64,000 nucleotides of DNA from Guyanagaster necrorhizus (Eukaryota > Basidiomycota > Agaricomycetes > Agaricales > Physalacriaceae). Below, one piece after another: positions 1 through 11,393 of this stretch (positions are counted from its first letter, which is position 1; each line of letters opens with the position of its first letter). The notes beneath the pieces are model-generated. The model did not search any database and had not been told where the DNA came from. It saw nothing but the letters and a program-made list of their open reading frames with translations. The position numbers and the translations under genes are program-made. Location of the stretch: the NCBI RefSeq assembly GCF_019112545.1, contig NW_025064891.1, forward strand, positions 585,311 through 649,310, given 5' to 3'.

Positions 1-922
1 TTTCCACCAGTTGAAGGTAGATGTGAAGAGTTTGAGTATCCAGCTAGAGAAAGCTGACCGGATTCGCTCAAAAATAGAACATCTTGGCTGTCCAAGTTGG
101 CCCATCTTCAAAAAAGGTGCTGCCGCCGGATATTCTGACGTAGGTGGTACGGTCCTAGTGACGACGTATCCCAGTCGCCTGAGGTAGGAGTAAACCTACA
201 ATAGGTCAGATCAGACAATAGGGCAGAATCAGTTTATGGACCTGATATTTCTCCAGGGTAACATCCTCTGTCCCAATCATTTCAGCGTATGCCTGTTGCA
301 CACTCATTGGGGCTCCAGAAACGTCTTCCATTCCAGACAGGTCAATGTCAATCTCCTTCCAGCAGAAAAGGGATCCCCGCTCAATCAGATAAATAGCCTC
401 TTCTGGGAGTAACTCTGTACGTTTTGTAGGCCTTTCTTTGCCCTTCACCGGACGTGACGCAGAATGACCCATACTTGAAAAGTGGGTTCCTCGGGCAACA
501 TGTACAGAGACACGCACCAGGGATGGATGCCAAATCCCATAGCTTACTGTCTTGCTTTGAGAATGGTCAGCAAAGGAGATGGAAAGAAAGATGTGTGACA
601 CACCTGGAGATCGTCCGGGTCGCTCTCAACGCATCAAACATCGCATTTCGTGACCGTTGCAGAATATGTTGCTGTAATCCACTCTCACCACCGGCAGCAG
701 GTTCATGTTCTTTTTCACCGCGCTTGGGGATGACGGGGCGAGAAATTCCTGTCCTTGGACGCCGTTCAGCACAAACGCTGCGTTACTGAGAGCGAAGATG
801 ACGGACTTCAACTTGGTCCAGTCGAGGCCTTCATCCTCGTCTTCAGATGACTGTTCATCGGGATTGTCGTCGAATTTTGGTGGAGGAGCTTCAGAACTAG
901 GTTGCTCGAGTATGTCGTCCAT
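1..922 (-). CDS. SEN54: tRNA-splicing endonuclease subunit Sen54 (3' end outside the window)
   Basis: Non-catalytic subunit of the heterotetrameric endonuclease that cuts introns from precursor tRNAs. Exons, in minus-strand order: 922-807, 753-604, 554-242, 195-<1. Introns are 53, 49 and 46 bp, all GT-AG. The first three exons total 579 nt (193 codons) and stay in frame. The translation reads in order: an acidic N-terminus with DEGLDWTKL, then RPVIPKRGEK, RSRNAMFDALRATRT, YGIWHPSLVRVSVHVARGTH, LLPEEAIYLIERGSLFCWKE, GAPMSVQQAYAEMIGTED and YLRRLGYVVTRTVPP. The ELLPEEAIYLIERG and SVQQAYAEMIG blocks are diagnostic of the Sen54 N-terminal domain in filamentous fungi. The ATG at 922 is followed by a typical Asp/Glu-rich start. 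The gene lies 184 bp downstream of the nucleoside transporter in the same direction, with no sign of shared function. The C-terminal part is not visible. Confidence 0.93.
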
Positions 923-1106
923 TACACAAAGCAGTTGACATTACGTAATAGAGTTAACTCTAACGACTTCTCTTCATACGGATCATTGGGTCTGGTTTAC
1001 AAAGACTAGTTATTCATTAACATCATCTACTTATCATGTCGACGTAAACTACAAGTCAAATACATACCCTCTGTTTTTTAAAAAAAAATTGGGACAGAAA
1101 CCCTTC

Positions 1107-3426
1107 TCATACAAGCATTCCGCTAGAGTGATCATCAGTACTCGAACCATATGGACAGTGGACAGCACATACGCAATACTAGCAGTCTGGAGCGTAGACA
1201 AAAATCCGCAAATCATCGCTGAGACTGCAATGCGAGCAATAACCTTGTTCTTAGAAGGTGCCAGTGCGCCGAGCACGCCAATCTGGATACCGAGAGAACC
1301 AAGATTGGCAAACCCACAAAGCGCATACGAAGCAATTGTATATCCTCGCTGCGAAAGTGCATTATCACTAGCCATCAATGTTTGGAGCTTCTCGTATGCA
1401 GAGAACTCATTTGCGACCAATTTTGTCGCAAGCAACTGGGAAACTTGAAGGATCTCGTTGCGGGGAACACCCAAGAAGAATGTGACAGGGTAGAATATGT
1501 AACCAATAATGAGTTGGAGAGTCAACTGGTGGATTCCAAATCCGTGGCCGATCCACGTAAGAAGGCCGTTGATACTACAAGAGTGGACATGTTTAGGACA
1601 CCATATATATAATGTAGATTGTAGACGTACGCAGATACCAGAGAAAGGACGGTAAGAACGTTAGTCCTTGGAGAGAGCCGTCAGGATATGTCTGTCTCGA
1701 TAAGAAGACCTAGATGAAGAAGCTCACAGAATCTGGCCGGCAACTATGAGGCCGAAAACAGCGCCCTGACTAAATGCGTGAAGGGCGTTGCTCTGTGACA
1801 CGATGAGCACAAACCGAACAGATGTCGTAATACGTACCGGCGCTTTCTCCTGGCCTTCGCCGCGATCAATGACAATGTTACCGCGAGTAACGGGCTCCTC
1901 GCACTCCGGCATTCGAATCTTACTTATGGCAATGGATGCCGGGATACTCATCACAGAAGACGTCACTAAATTCTCCGGTGGGACCCCCAAGGAGATGTAA
2001 GCGGACATAACAGACCCAGCAATCGTTGAGAATCCAGAAGTCATTGTCAAGTCTGTTTCAGCATAGGATCAGCGCGGGGAAAAAAGAGAAAGTAAAGGAC
2101 TCACGCAACTCCGAATCCGTCATGACTAGATAGATATACGAAGATACGTTAGTCAGACCAGACGATCTGCAATTAATCACGTACGGTCAACGTATGGTCT
2201 AACCAAACAAGCAGACTCCCCCTGACCAATCCATGGAGATGAAGCAGCCACAACTGCCTCAGCACCGGACACGTCCAATAATTTGAAGAAGAACCAGGCG
2301 CTGAGTAGAGAAGTGGAGTAGTCAGATTGACTGAAAGTAAAGACAAAGACACGATACATACAAGTTTTTGAGTATCCATTGCATCACCCCAAGGTAGTAC
2401 ATCATTTGCACAAATGCAACGAAAAAGATAATCGCGGCGAGCTGAACGTTAGATGAGTCAAAAACAACGTGAACTTCGACAACTTGGTCGTACAGTGTTC
2501 ACGAAGAACCAGCTTTTCGCTACAGTGTCAGCATCAAAGAAGAAGGTTGCACCAGCTTTGGATTGGCTGAGAAAATCAGCAGCCAGAGTCGCGATCCAGT
2601 TGAAGATTGAGAATCCGGCTCCACTCTTGAGCACAAAGAGAGCGATAGCCTGTTGTATGAATAAACCAACGATAACGGTAGGCCTGCGCAGTAATATAGG
2701 TAAAAGATATATATAATGACCCAGCACCTACCAGGGAATTGTGGAACGCGACTTTGACGAAACCACAAAGCCGCATTGGAAGATGAACAATCCGAGGACA
2801 GAAATTGCACGATCACCATAGTTGGAACCCTGGATTTTTCGTCAAGGACCGATATAATGAAGGCCGGCTTAATCTCACATTCTCGAGTTTGAAACCAAAA
2901 GCAGAACCGAAGACAATGCCGAGGAGACACAACCAACCGATTGTCAGTCGTAAACTGCGGTTCAACCTGTACCATGGCTCCTGGACGAATGGCATCCATA
3001 TTGCGCTGACAGGCTCCGATACAACACGGTTGGGAATAAACCGGAAAGCGATGACAAAGAGAAAGAACCAAGCAAAGAGTGTTTGGACAATCCTAAGCCC
3101 AGTCTCTAAAGAAACTGGATATTAAAGAGGGGAAGCACTTACCAGCGATGGCGTGTGGCTTTCAACACCGTAGCACTTATCCACCACCCCAAGATGACAA
3201 TTGCAACCGCTCCTAGGATGAACGGGCGGAACCTCTGATAAAAAGTGGTAGTCTCATCTTCCTCCTTCTCCTTGGGCGTGACAACCTCAGGATCTTTAGC
3301 AGCATGATGCTTTTTCTCGTCGAAGGACATAGACGAGCTCGTTGTCTTGCGTCGTATGGCGGTCTGATCTGAAGTGATCAAGGGGGATGCATAGGGATGG
3401 ACCTCGGTCGCCTGAGTGTCGGCCAT
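1107..3426 (-). CDS. Concentrative nucleoside transporter (CNT/SLC28/NupC family)
   Basis: Plasma-membrane symporter importing nucleosides with Na+ or H+. Twelve exons (minus order): 3426-3143, 3092-2879, 2829-2732, 2683-2494, 2441-2362, 2300-2185, 2125-2105, 2052-1838, 1792-1728, 1666-1631, 1574-1173, 1122-1107. Introns are 45-61 bp. The exons sum to 1737 nt, giving 578 aa with every join in frame. A hydrophilic ~75-residue N-terminus precedes the first membrane helix ([15 protein letters not shown]). Family landmarks follow in order: [51 protein letters not shown], the [12 protein letters not shown] signature (NupC MTGGFATIAGS type), [48 protein letters not shown], ending IAGMLV. Exons of 21 and 16 nt are unusually short. 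Whether Na+ or H+ is used cannot be told by eye. I chose the ATG at 3426 because the in-frame sequence upstream of it has no ATG. Confidence 0.93.
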
Positions 3427-3976
3427 TACAGAAACCGGAGAAGGGCGTCGCAGGGACAAGAAGCAAGCCTTATCCTCTTGCAGCTTTCTAATCTATTTAA
3501 AGGAAGAAGTGAAGTGTGGGCTAAATCGGGTGTTATCCGAAGATGTATTCCATCCATATGGTTCATCAATGCCGTCACGACACCAGGACTAGACTGAGAT
3601 ACAGGACAAAGAATTACGAGATTCAGGATTATTCAGGTGATACAGATTAGTCCAGAGTGCCTGAGCGATAGCCCCGGTGGCCAACATAAATTGGAGCTAC
3701 AAAGGATAAGATGCATGGTGTGCACGGCGGGATACTTAACATGACACGATAGGATTTTGGTCCACATGCTACGACAACGCCGCGCAGATTGCATAAACGT
3801 TTATCTCAGTGTAATCAAGATGGCCAAGAATTATATTAGCCTGTCCCCAGATACATTGAAGGGTGAGTCCTGGTGTCGCGCAGCGCGATAAGCATATGGC
3901 AATAGTTCAACCAGTAATTAAAGCCCATGGGGTCGTAGATAGGACGGATTTGTCGATACGCCTATCAAGGCTCTTA
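3427..3976. other. Intergenic region between the WD40 gene and the transporter gene
   Basis: 550 bp between the stop of the WD40 gene (3977) and the transporter ATG (3426). It should hold the WD40 3' UTR and terminator and the transporter promoter. Both strands carry only short, unconserved open frames. CpG is common here, as in the rest of the host segment. I see no RNA gene and no repeat. Confidence 0.7.
3493..3502 (-). promoter_or_regulatory. TATA-like element of the nucleoside transporter gene
   Basis: Minus-strand CTTTAAATAG lies 67-76 bp upstream of the transporter ATG. This is a plausible TATA variant by position and sequence only; no initiator or activator site is evident. Confidence 0.35.
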
Positions 3977-5405
3977 TCATACTTTCAACGCGCGGATGGA
4001 CTTACCGCTGGCAATGGCCACCCATTCACCAGTCCCAGTAGTGTGACCCGTGTTCATCGTCATCCCTTTAATCAAAGGAGACCAGGCCAAGTTTGTTATC
4101 TGACTTGGCGCAGTGTACGCCATCACGGGCTCAGTAACTATCCGTTTCTTTATATCGGGTCTCGGGGAATTCAACCGCGATCCGGCGCTTCTGGGTGAGG
4201 CACCTGTCTGCGTGTAACTTGCCAGATCCCACAACAGAAGCTGGCAATCGTCGGCTGTTACAGAGTCAAATGTTTGCCACTACGGAAGGAGCTAGTCACT
4301 AACCGGCAGTTGCTAGCAGAGGGTGTTCGGCGGACCCCCATCCTAACGCGTTGACCGGCGCATGGTGGGCCTTCAGCTCTATGACCGGCTGGCCAGGACT
4401 CCGCATGTCTAATATCTGTACCTCAGAGCCGTCCATATGGAATGTAGACATATAGTTCGAATCCGAAGGATTGAATGCGATTCTCAGCAGAGGGGAAGTC
4501 GGTGGTCGTGCAGAAGAAGAAGGCGACACAGAGGGGACTGGAATGTTCTTTGGAGCTGGTGTTTCGTACAGAATCGTGGAGTGCTCCAAGCTCCTCAAGT
4601 CAAAGGCGCGAAGACTGCCATCTGCTCCAACAGATACGAAGATATCAGTTGAGCCTGGCAACCATGCAACATCGTAAACCTCGCGGTCATGGGCAATGAG
4701 TTGTGTTATGGCCGCTGCAGTATCTATGTTCCACACCGTGCACGTTGTATCGATGGAAGAGGTCACAATAAGACTGGGAACTTTCTCGTTCCATGAGAAG
4801 TTGGTCAAAGGAGCACCGGTTGACTGATTCTGCACTTTGGATTGCTGGAAAGGCATGGTCAATTCTGGAACAAGAATAGTGGACAGCGACGCACCCCCGA
4901 CAACGCAGTCTTCAACGTAAGGCTATGCGACATGGCAGCTGACTGCCGACCCACATAACTCGACATCTGTGAAGAAGCATCGCTCGCGTACTCCCATACC
5001 CTAAGCGCATCACCCGTAGTCGCGAGTAACTCTGTTGTTGGCGATTTCTGTGTCCATGAATGGCTCGTCGCTGAAGCTGGTTGCCACTGCAAACTGGTGG
5101 CTGGATATCCATGAGGTGCTTCACAGAGCGTGGCAAAGTCGGGGTATTGGTCTGTGAAATCGTCTTCGACAAGGACCCGCTCATCCTGTAGACCGATGAC
5201 TGCGATACGGTTGTTGTAATTTTCAGTGAATGAAGCGATGCCAATACGGTAGGCGGAACGTGGCCAGAGTTGCTGTCCTGGCGCGGCCGACTTACACCAG
5301 TCTAAGCTGTGCACGGACCCTACCAGGATGTCAATACCGAGAAATTTGGCCACGACCTGGATACGCACAAGGGGCCTCGTATTGAAGAAATGTTGTTTGG
5401 GTCAT
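3977..5405 (-). CDS. DCAF7: WD40 scaffold protein of the DCAF7/AN11/TTG1 family
   Basis: Conserved beta-propeller scaffold. In animals it binds DYRK/HIPK kinases and DDB1-CUL4 ligase; in plants the relative is TTG1. Exons (minus order) 5405-5357, 5319-4895, 4844-4304, 4254-3977; introns 37, 50 and 49 bp; total 1293 nt, 430 aa, all in frame. Start region QYEAP followed by VHSLDWC matches the family's YEAPWTVYAMNW. Later blocks are very close to human DCAF7: GIASFTENYNNRIAVIGL, ATTGDALRVWEY, APLTNFSWNE, SSIDTTCTVWNID, QLIAHDREVYDVAW, SVGADGSLRAFDLRSLEHST, DGSEVQILDMR, HHAPVNALGW, DDCQLLLWDL and the C-terminal GKSIRALKV (human ends CLEILRV). Fungal-specific inserts lie near residue 265 (Pro/Ser-rich) and before the last repeat. 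The first intron (37 bp, donor GTCGTG) is the weakest join. The role of the protein in this fungus is inferred only from family membership. Confidence 0.9.
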
Positions 5406-5618
5406 GGAAGTATCAGCCAGGGGTGTACGATGTCATAGGGAGATGGTGGTATAATACAAGTTGCTCGTGTGGCTATGATCTTAAGAGTTCGGAGAAATTC
5501 TATATACAAACATTATACATTTGAAGTACGAAACACCTTTACTTTATCAAGCGTCGAGTCGTGAGATTTCTACATCCATGTTCTTCCCATCAAATTATCC
5601 ATGTGCACGTAATATTAA

Positions 5619-8241
5619 TCATGCATGGCCCGCCCCTCCAGGCGCGTACGTTTTATGAGTTCCTTGTTCATGATCATACAACGGTGGAAGGTCTGGCACG
5701 TTCATTCTAAAGATATACTTCTTGATGTTGTGTGGAAGGGCTTTAATCTGGTACGCAGCGTGTACATGCGTCGGAACGCTGAAAACTGTAGCGACGATCG
5801 TTACGAGAATGTAAAGAGAAATGAAAAGCACGAAAATACCTTGGTCCAGCTCTTCCAAGGAAAGCGCCTTCGTCTCGGGGAGGAATAATAATATAGCAAA
5901 GAACCCAAAGACGCTAGGAACAGCACATCAAAACAGCGTTGAAGAAGAACCGAAACACACTTACTTCCATGCGGCATACCAACCGAAAGCGCCTTGAGGC
6001 TTAAACGCCCCAAGAAGCCGAGGGAATGTAATGGAGACAACAAAGTTGCTGTACACCGTTAACAATGTATTCATAGCTTGATAGCAACACACTCACAAGA
6101 ACCAAAGCGTTGCCTAAAATAACAGCACCAAATCAGAAGGACGTACGGAAGTAAAAACTGTTGAATTCTCACAGTAGCATACGACATTCCCAAGTCACGG
6201 ATGTATAGAGAAAATGCCTCAGCGGAATACTGCAGAAAACAATAAGCTGATGCTTTCTGTTTCCATACCTCTTCGATCTACTTACCGTAAATGGCACCGG
6301 ACCCTCTCCAGGAGAGTACGCCATCGTAAACAGGTAGATGCCCAGAGCGATGACACCGATCCTTGCATGTTCGTTCTCTTCAGGAATCCAGCTAAAACGG
6401 ACCTCGTGAATTTTGTGATTTATATGAGACTTGATACACTTACAATGCAAAGCCGGTCAGAAGCAAGAAGACAGTCATCAACGGGAAAGTCGTAAGGAGT
6501 AAGTTGCGGCGACCGAAAGTGTCGATGGTCCATACGGCCGGGAAAGCAAACAACCAGTTGACCATGCCAAAGCCCCACGATGCCAACAGTGCTTGAATCT
6601 CGCTGAAGTTGGCCTCCGAAAAAATATTGGACTACATGCGTGAAGTTAGTTCCATGATATCTCCACACATGTCAAGGTCAGCTTACTGAATAGTATGCGA
6701 TGACATTGATACCGCAGCTAAAAGTATGTTTATATCGCAATGAACGCAGATAAAACATCGTCAACTTACAATTGTTGCCTGAAAGCTACACTGAGAACCG
6801 CGCGCCAACCGAGAAAATATGTACTCACATGAACATGACGATACCAGATGCAAGTGTAGCACGACGATTCCGTGGGACGGTAAATAGCTCCCACAGTTTG
6901 TTCCGATCTCGAGTAATCTGCTTCTCAGTTTCGAGCTGAACGTGAATATCTGAGGACTGTTAAGGTTTGACCTCGGCAAAATATACAAACATACAGTACA
7001 AATCTCTGGCGGCCTGGATAGGTTTATGACGCAATCTTGAGAGGGAGTTGTACGCGTCCCTGTAGCGACCTTTCATCATATACCATCGAGGAGATTCGGG
7101 ACACAGAAACACTTGAAGCACAATGCAGAGAGCGGGAATACCAGCCTTGGTTGAAGTTAGACGACCAGAGTCTGGACTAGTTAGTTGCTACTTACGCTAC
7201 TTAACATAAGACGCCAGTTGAGACCCGTGATATTTGGCTTGTCGGGGACTCTATAAAAAGCCAGGTCAGCAACAAAACCGAGCATGATACCGAAGGCTGT
7301 CCAAGTTTGCCTGTCCCCAAATATTAGACGAAACGGCTTTGAGGGTGGCTAGGAGGCGGAAACATACCACATCATTACGAGGGCACCACGAATGGGTGGA
7401 GGCGTGCACTCCGCTGCATATACAGGAACTGTTGCACTCTTAGGACCAATGCCGATGCCAAGGATGAATCTAGCAACGAAAAGATGTTCCCAGGAGTTGG
7501 TGACGCCTTGCCATATGCAAGTGAGGAACGAAAATAGTGCCGTTATGAAGATAGTTCCCCGACGTCCAAACCATTGGTTTAGCTACGTAAATAGGTTACT
7601 ATATGTGCCAAAGAGTAAAGCATCAAAACCTACCGGATGGGTTAACCAACAACCCAGGACGGCACAGCATAAATAAGGTGCAGAGTTGACCAGGCCAACG
7701 AGCCATTGGTTCTTACTGGCATTACCGTCCGTGGTATTGGGATCGATGCCAAATTGCTTCGGAAAGAAAAGTTGAGCGCCGTTGATGACAGTTTCATCCA
7801 TCTGGAAGCGAATGAGCAAAAGAGATAGAAAAAGGACGAATAGTAGCTTATGCATACGCCTTGTACGGCTGCGGCGACAGAGCACAGAATGACCAGATAA
7901 TACAACATCTTTGGCTGGTCCCACCGATGAGTGAGTTCCCGCCTAAGAGCGATCTTATCGTCCTCATCTAGCAGGGGCAGAGTCTCGAAGAGAGTAGTGT
8001 CCTGCGCGATGAGAGCACCCTTCTGTAACTCGAGCGATAGATCATCCAAACCATAACGTGCCGCGAAGTCCTTTGCATCCTGGATTAACTGTTCATGGGA
8101 TAGTCCAGCAAGAGGATTAGCGAGCTTGGCATTGATGTTCCGGGTAGAGTCAACTTTACGGTCGGCGGTGTTGCTGTACTCGTGAAATAAGTCCGAGTCA
8201 CGTTTTTCCACGGAAGGCTTCTCGGTAGTACTAATAGTCAT
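5619..8241 (-). CDS. MFS sugar transporter (sugar porter family)
   Basis: Twelve-helix proton-linked or facilitative sugar carrier of the plasma membrane. Fifteen exons (minus order): 8241-7858, 7801-7634, 7582-7368, 7310-7196, 7145-6995, 6949-6829, 6778-6770, 6717-6687, 6631-6444, 6391-6286, 6229-6173, 6113-6097, 6048-5965, 5913-5840, 5785-5619. Introns are 45-59 bp; the exons total 1887 nt, 628 aa, all in frame. A ~110-residue cytosolic N-terminus ([20 protein letters not shown]) precedes helix 1, [16 protein letters not shown]. Sugar-porter signatures: [95 protein letters not shown] and [17 protein letters not shown]. The 9-nt exon 7 encodes the centre of the FMQQF motif, and the 17-nt exon 12 is also tiny. 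The substrate is not predictable; the N-terminal type is common among basidiomycete monosaccharide or polyol transporters. The ATG at 8241 is the first in frame after the TATA-like site. Confidence 0.93.
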
Positions 8242-9170
8242 GGTGCAGGGGGAATACTGGAGAAGTTCGGGGAGGAGTAACGCGGGGGTGTGGAGAGCTT
8301 TATATGATTAGATTTTCCGTTTAGAATGGAAAGAGGTGTCATCGCAGTGGAGTTTCTGCCGCTGGGCCAAAGTAGAAGCATGCCTAATCAAATTATGAGT
8401 CTCTGATGGAATCATGCCTCATGCTTCATACACCACAACCTATGACGCACCGGGAAGATCGGACGATGGATTTCGCGCCGCTGTACCTTGTCAGAAATTG
8501 TCTGGTAAAGTGCGTCCATGTTGCAACAAGAATCAAAGTCACGACTTGGACAAGATGGAAGCTGCACCGAAACTATCCGTAACCGCGTTGCGAAATGATA
8601 GACCGCTAAATATGTTCAGCCTAGCTGAGCCGCTACAAATCACGGAGCGAGACCCCTTATTTCGCATCGGAACAGTTTTGTCAATGATTGCAATGGAGCC
8701 AAACGTATTGCCACATGCTCAGTCGAATTCGGGCTCAGCTGAAGCCTGAAGCCTTCTCGGCGCTAACAATAACGTTTATCGTATACCAGGCGAGACCTGG
8801 TACCAGAAAATTCTGAATCACCATCATGAGTCGTATGCAAACGAGTTACAAAATATCTCACAGGCCACGCGCTGGCAAGCACCAGCGCTGTCAAGTGACG
8901 CTAAATATTTGTCGCACAGGCATGATTGTCATCATAAGTAGACGGTACTGCAGCTTTGCCGAAGGCAAATGCAGAGTCTAGGACGACGAGTGATTAGTCC
9001 CGCAGCTTACCGTGAGGCCGCGGCACATTTTGGGTCGTTACTCATGCTGGTGCCTGCTAATCGGAGTTTTAATACTATTTGTTATTCCCACTGTAGTTAT
9101 TACTTTCCACGCCATACACAACAGGCAGGTGCACCCTCACAAACCTTTTGCGTGATGTTACGTGTAAATT
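8242..9170. other. Gene-free host DNA flanking the transposon block
   Basis: The upstream region of the sugar transporter followed by unique-looking sequence with normal CpG content (for example many CG steps between 8950 and 9165). It has short open frames on both strands but none with family motifs, and no repeat shared with the rest of the window. After ~9170 CpG nearly disappears, so this marks the edge of the decayed transposon cluster. Confidence 0.6.
8299..8306 (-). promoter_or_regulatory. TATA box of the sugar transporter gene
   Basis: Minus-strand CATATAAA lies ~60 bp upstream of the transporter ATG at 8241, the expected spacing for a fungal core promoter. Assigned by position and motif only. 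Confidence 0.5.
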
Positions 9171-10604
9171 TTGAGCCCTACTCCTTTATCTTGTACATTG
9201 TCATTGCCCTAGTATAATAAATAACCATTCTAGTACATCTTTGGTAGTCACTTCAAGTTGAAGTGCCACTGTGAGGATGGTTATCATTACTCTGCTTGCT
9301 GTGCCCATTTCATCTTATATTAGAAGTGACTCTCACTTATAATCAATTATATCAACCTCAAATACTTGCTAAAATATGCCCAAGTGAGTAGTGGAAAGCC
9401 CTTCAGTCTAACTTCATAACTAATGTCTTAGACTGGTAAATTATTAAAAACAACATGCCTTTGACCACAGTGCTGAATTGTTTATGAAGACAAGATATTA
9501 CAATATCATATACAGCCAGAACAACTGAAATGTGAACCATGGATGAGGAACTTGAAGGTCTTTCTGATGCAGCCTCTAAAATAGCAGCTTTCATCTCTGC
9601 TTCCAGCAAGCCATTGATATGCCAGGCAGCTGTACCAGGTAGAAAAGTGAATATATTTATCATTTTTCTACCAAGTTAGCCACATTGTACCTACCACAGT
9701 AAGACATGATAAGTAAGAAATTGCTTAGTGATAGCACAATCCCATTGAGCATGATGTATTAGTATCTAGCAGAGACTGAAGTGCTAGCAGATCTCTTTGT
9801 TTAGTATGTGAGATTCTCAGGTCTGGAAATAGAAACACAAATGATCAGCATATTAGCAAGAACCATGGTCCAGCCAGATTGATCAACCAGATAGCCACAT
9901 ATGAGCTCACATCTGCCAGGAAATGAGTTTAGCTTACCTGGTTGGATCAGCAAGTATATTAGTCAGTAGGTTATTATATTGGTCAGAAATAAGCAGCCAG
10001 AAAGTATAAATACCAATCATGTATAAAGGGTGATCAGGTTTCTGACCCTCTGGAATGCTACCAAGCAAATAGTATGAGTTGTATTTGGCTAAGAGCTTTG
10101 AGTCATAGACTCAATCTGAATAGTATTGTGGTGACCAGATCACTTTGTTTTGTGCAAGAATCTATAGAAAGCAACTGAAAGTTTATATCAGACAGTCAGA
10201 CAGATCTGAGACAGTTTAGAACAGTCAGTATTGTGTATAAGTCACAATCAGATACATCATATCAGTCCAGAAACTGCATCAGGCAGACTATTTGAGATGG
10301 GTTTTGTTGTGTTCAATGACACAGACAGCTTTGTTCAAACAAACTGCAATATATGTCTTTGAATTACACTCTGTTGCACTCTATCTATATGTTGAAAGCA
10401 GGTTGTATAGTGTAGCAGAAGAAGCTAGATCTGGAGTCAAAGGTCAAAAGCTGGTAAGCATTGACCTTTGATCTCCAGTATTAGTAGCTACAATTATATA
10501 AGATAAGAGCAACATGGAGAGTGTTCCACTTCAATACTTCTCCTTGACCAAACATGTCTATAGAGGTATTGAGACAAGTCCAAGTAAGGTAATCATGTAT
10601 CTGA
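9171..10604 (-). mobile_element. Unresolved CpG-poor sequence, probably the 3' tail and LTR of the split copia element
   Basis: This stretch lies directly beyond the C-terminal end of the copia RNase H frame, so the copia 3' LTR should be here. No second LTR is in the window to compare with, so its ends cannot be fixed. The sequence is almost free of CpG, unlike the host DNA to the left. A weak minus-strand open frame at 9403-9663 has no recognisable motif. Parts may belong to another, older insertion. Confidence 0.45.
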
Positions 10605-10858
10605 GCTTCTCTCTTCCCAATTCCTTTGTCAAGACATTGGCTGGCATATTATCAGTTTGTAAGTGAACCATATGGATGTGCTCCTTCTCAACTTCATTGT
10701 GCAGCCAATAGAATCAAAGGTCAAGATATTTAATTTGGCTATGATGCTCAGAATTCTGAGCAACTGATAGAGCAGACTCATTGTCAATATAGAGGACTGA
10801 AGCATTGGTGAATGAACAGCCAAACTCTGTGAACAAGTTGCAAAGCCAAAGGATTTCC
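10605..10858 (-). pseudogene. Ty1/copia RNase H, C-terminal fragment (piece 1 of the split copia element)
   Basis: The minus-strand frame starting at 10858 reads QEILWLCNLFTEFG, then VLYIDNESALSVAQNSEHHS, IKYLDL, HIHMVHLQTDNMPANVLTKE. This is the copia RNase H tail (DNxSA, H-x-K-H-x-D, LTK motifs). One in-frame TGA replaces an expected Arg codon. The frame is cut at 10858 by the Gy-A1 LTR and continues at 37784 on the other side of that element. The five bases TTTCC at 10854-10858 recur at 37779-37783 as the target-site duplication, and removing the insert restores the reading ...SAGQEILWL.... Confidence 0.88.
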
Positions 10859-11393
10859 TGTTATGATTTTTCCTATTTTCTTTTCTTTTTACTTGATTTA
10901 TTTGGGAATTGACCTCTATTTCTGCTTAGTCAGAGCACCTAGACTGGCACTTAGGACTGTGGGAAGGCTTAGTCAGCAGCACTGCTCAGGTTCTACTGCA
11001 CTGCTGTGAAGCCTCACAGCAGCATAATGACAAAAGTGCCTCTTTTGTTATTGTGCAGCAGTAACAGCAGTAACAGCTCAACAGCAGACAATACTCTTTT
11101 GTAGGTAGCTTGGCAACTCTGGACAAAACACTCTACAGCACCAGGAAGAACAATTAGATAGTTATATATTTAGGATGGATGACAATTAGTATATAAGTAG
11201 CATAGCTCTCACTATAGTAATTCCAGCTTTGAGTTAAAGTTTATTCTTTCACTATCTTATCTTGAGTGACTTGCAATGCCTTAACAACACAGTGCTATCA
11301 AACACATCAAGTGGACTCTAACATTCTAACCTGAAGTGTGAGATTGTATCAGTTTATCACATGTTATTAGTCATATGGAATTTAGGCTTAACA
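10859..11393 (+). repeat. Gy-A1 5' LTR
   Basis: Begins TGTTATGATTTTTCC and ends GGCTTAACA; 535 bp, the same length as its partner at 37244-37778. A TATATAAG box at 11190-11197 is a likely promoter. A GTAACAGCAGTAACAGC direct repeat lies near 11060. Related LTRs bound Gy-A2 and Gy-A3. Confidence 0.88.

Noticed and set aside
1089..1448. Plus-strand open frame over the nucleoside transporter
   Set aside because: It is the antisense shadow of the last large transporter exon, whose translation is clearly conserved.
1..8241. A biosynthetic or functional gene cluster
   Set aside because: Sen54, a nucleoside transporter, a WD40 scaffold and a sugar transporter share direction but no pathway, and each has its own intergenic region.
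8414..8749. Plus-strand open frame of 111 codons upstream of the sugar transporter
   Set aside because: No recognisable motif or low-complexity domain, no neighbouring exon that extends it, and it lies in the gene-poor flank. An open frame of this length is expected by chance in CpG-rich DNA.
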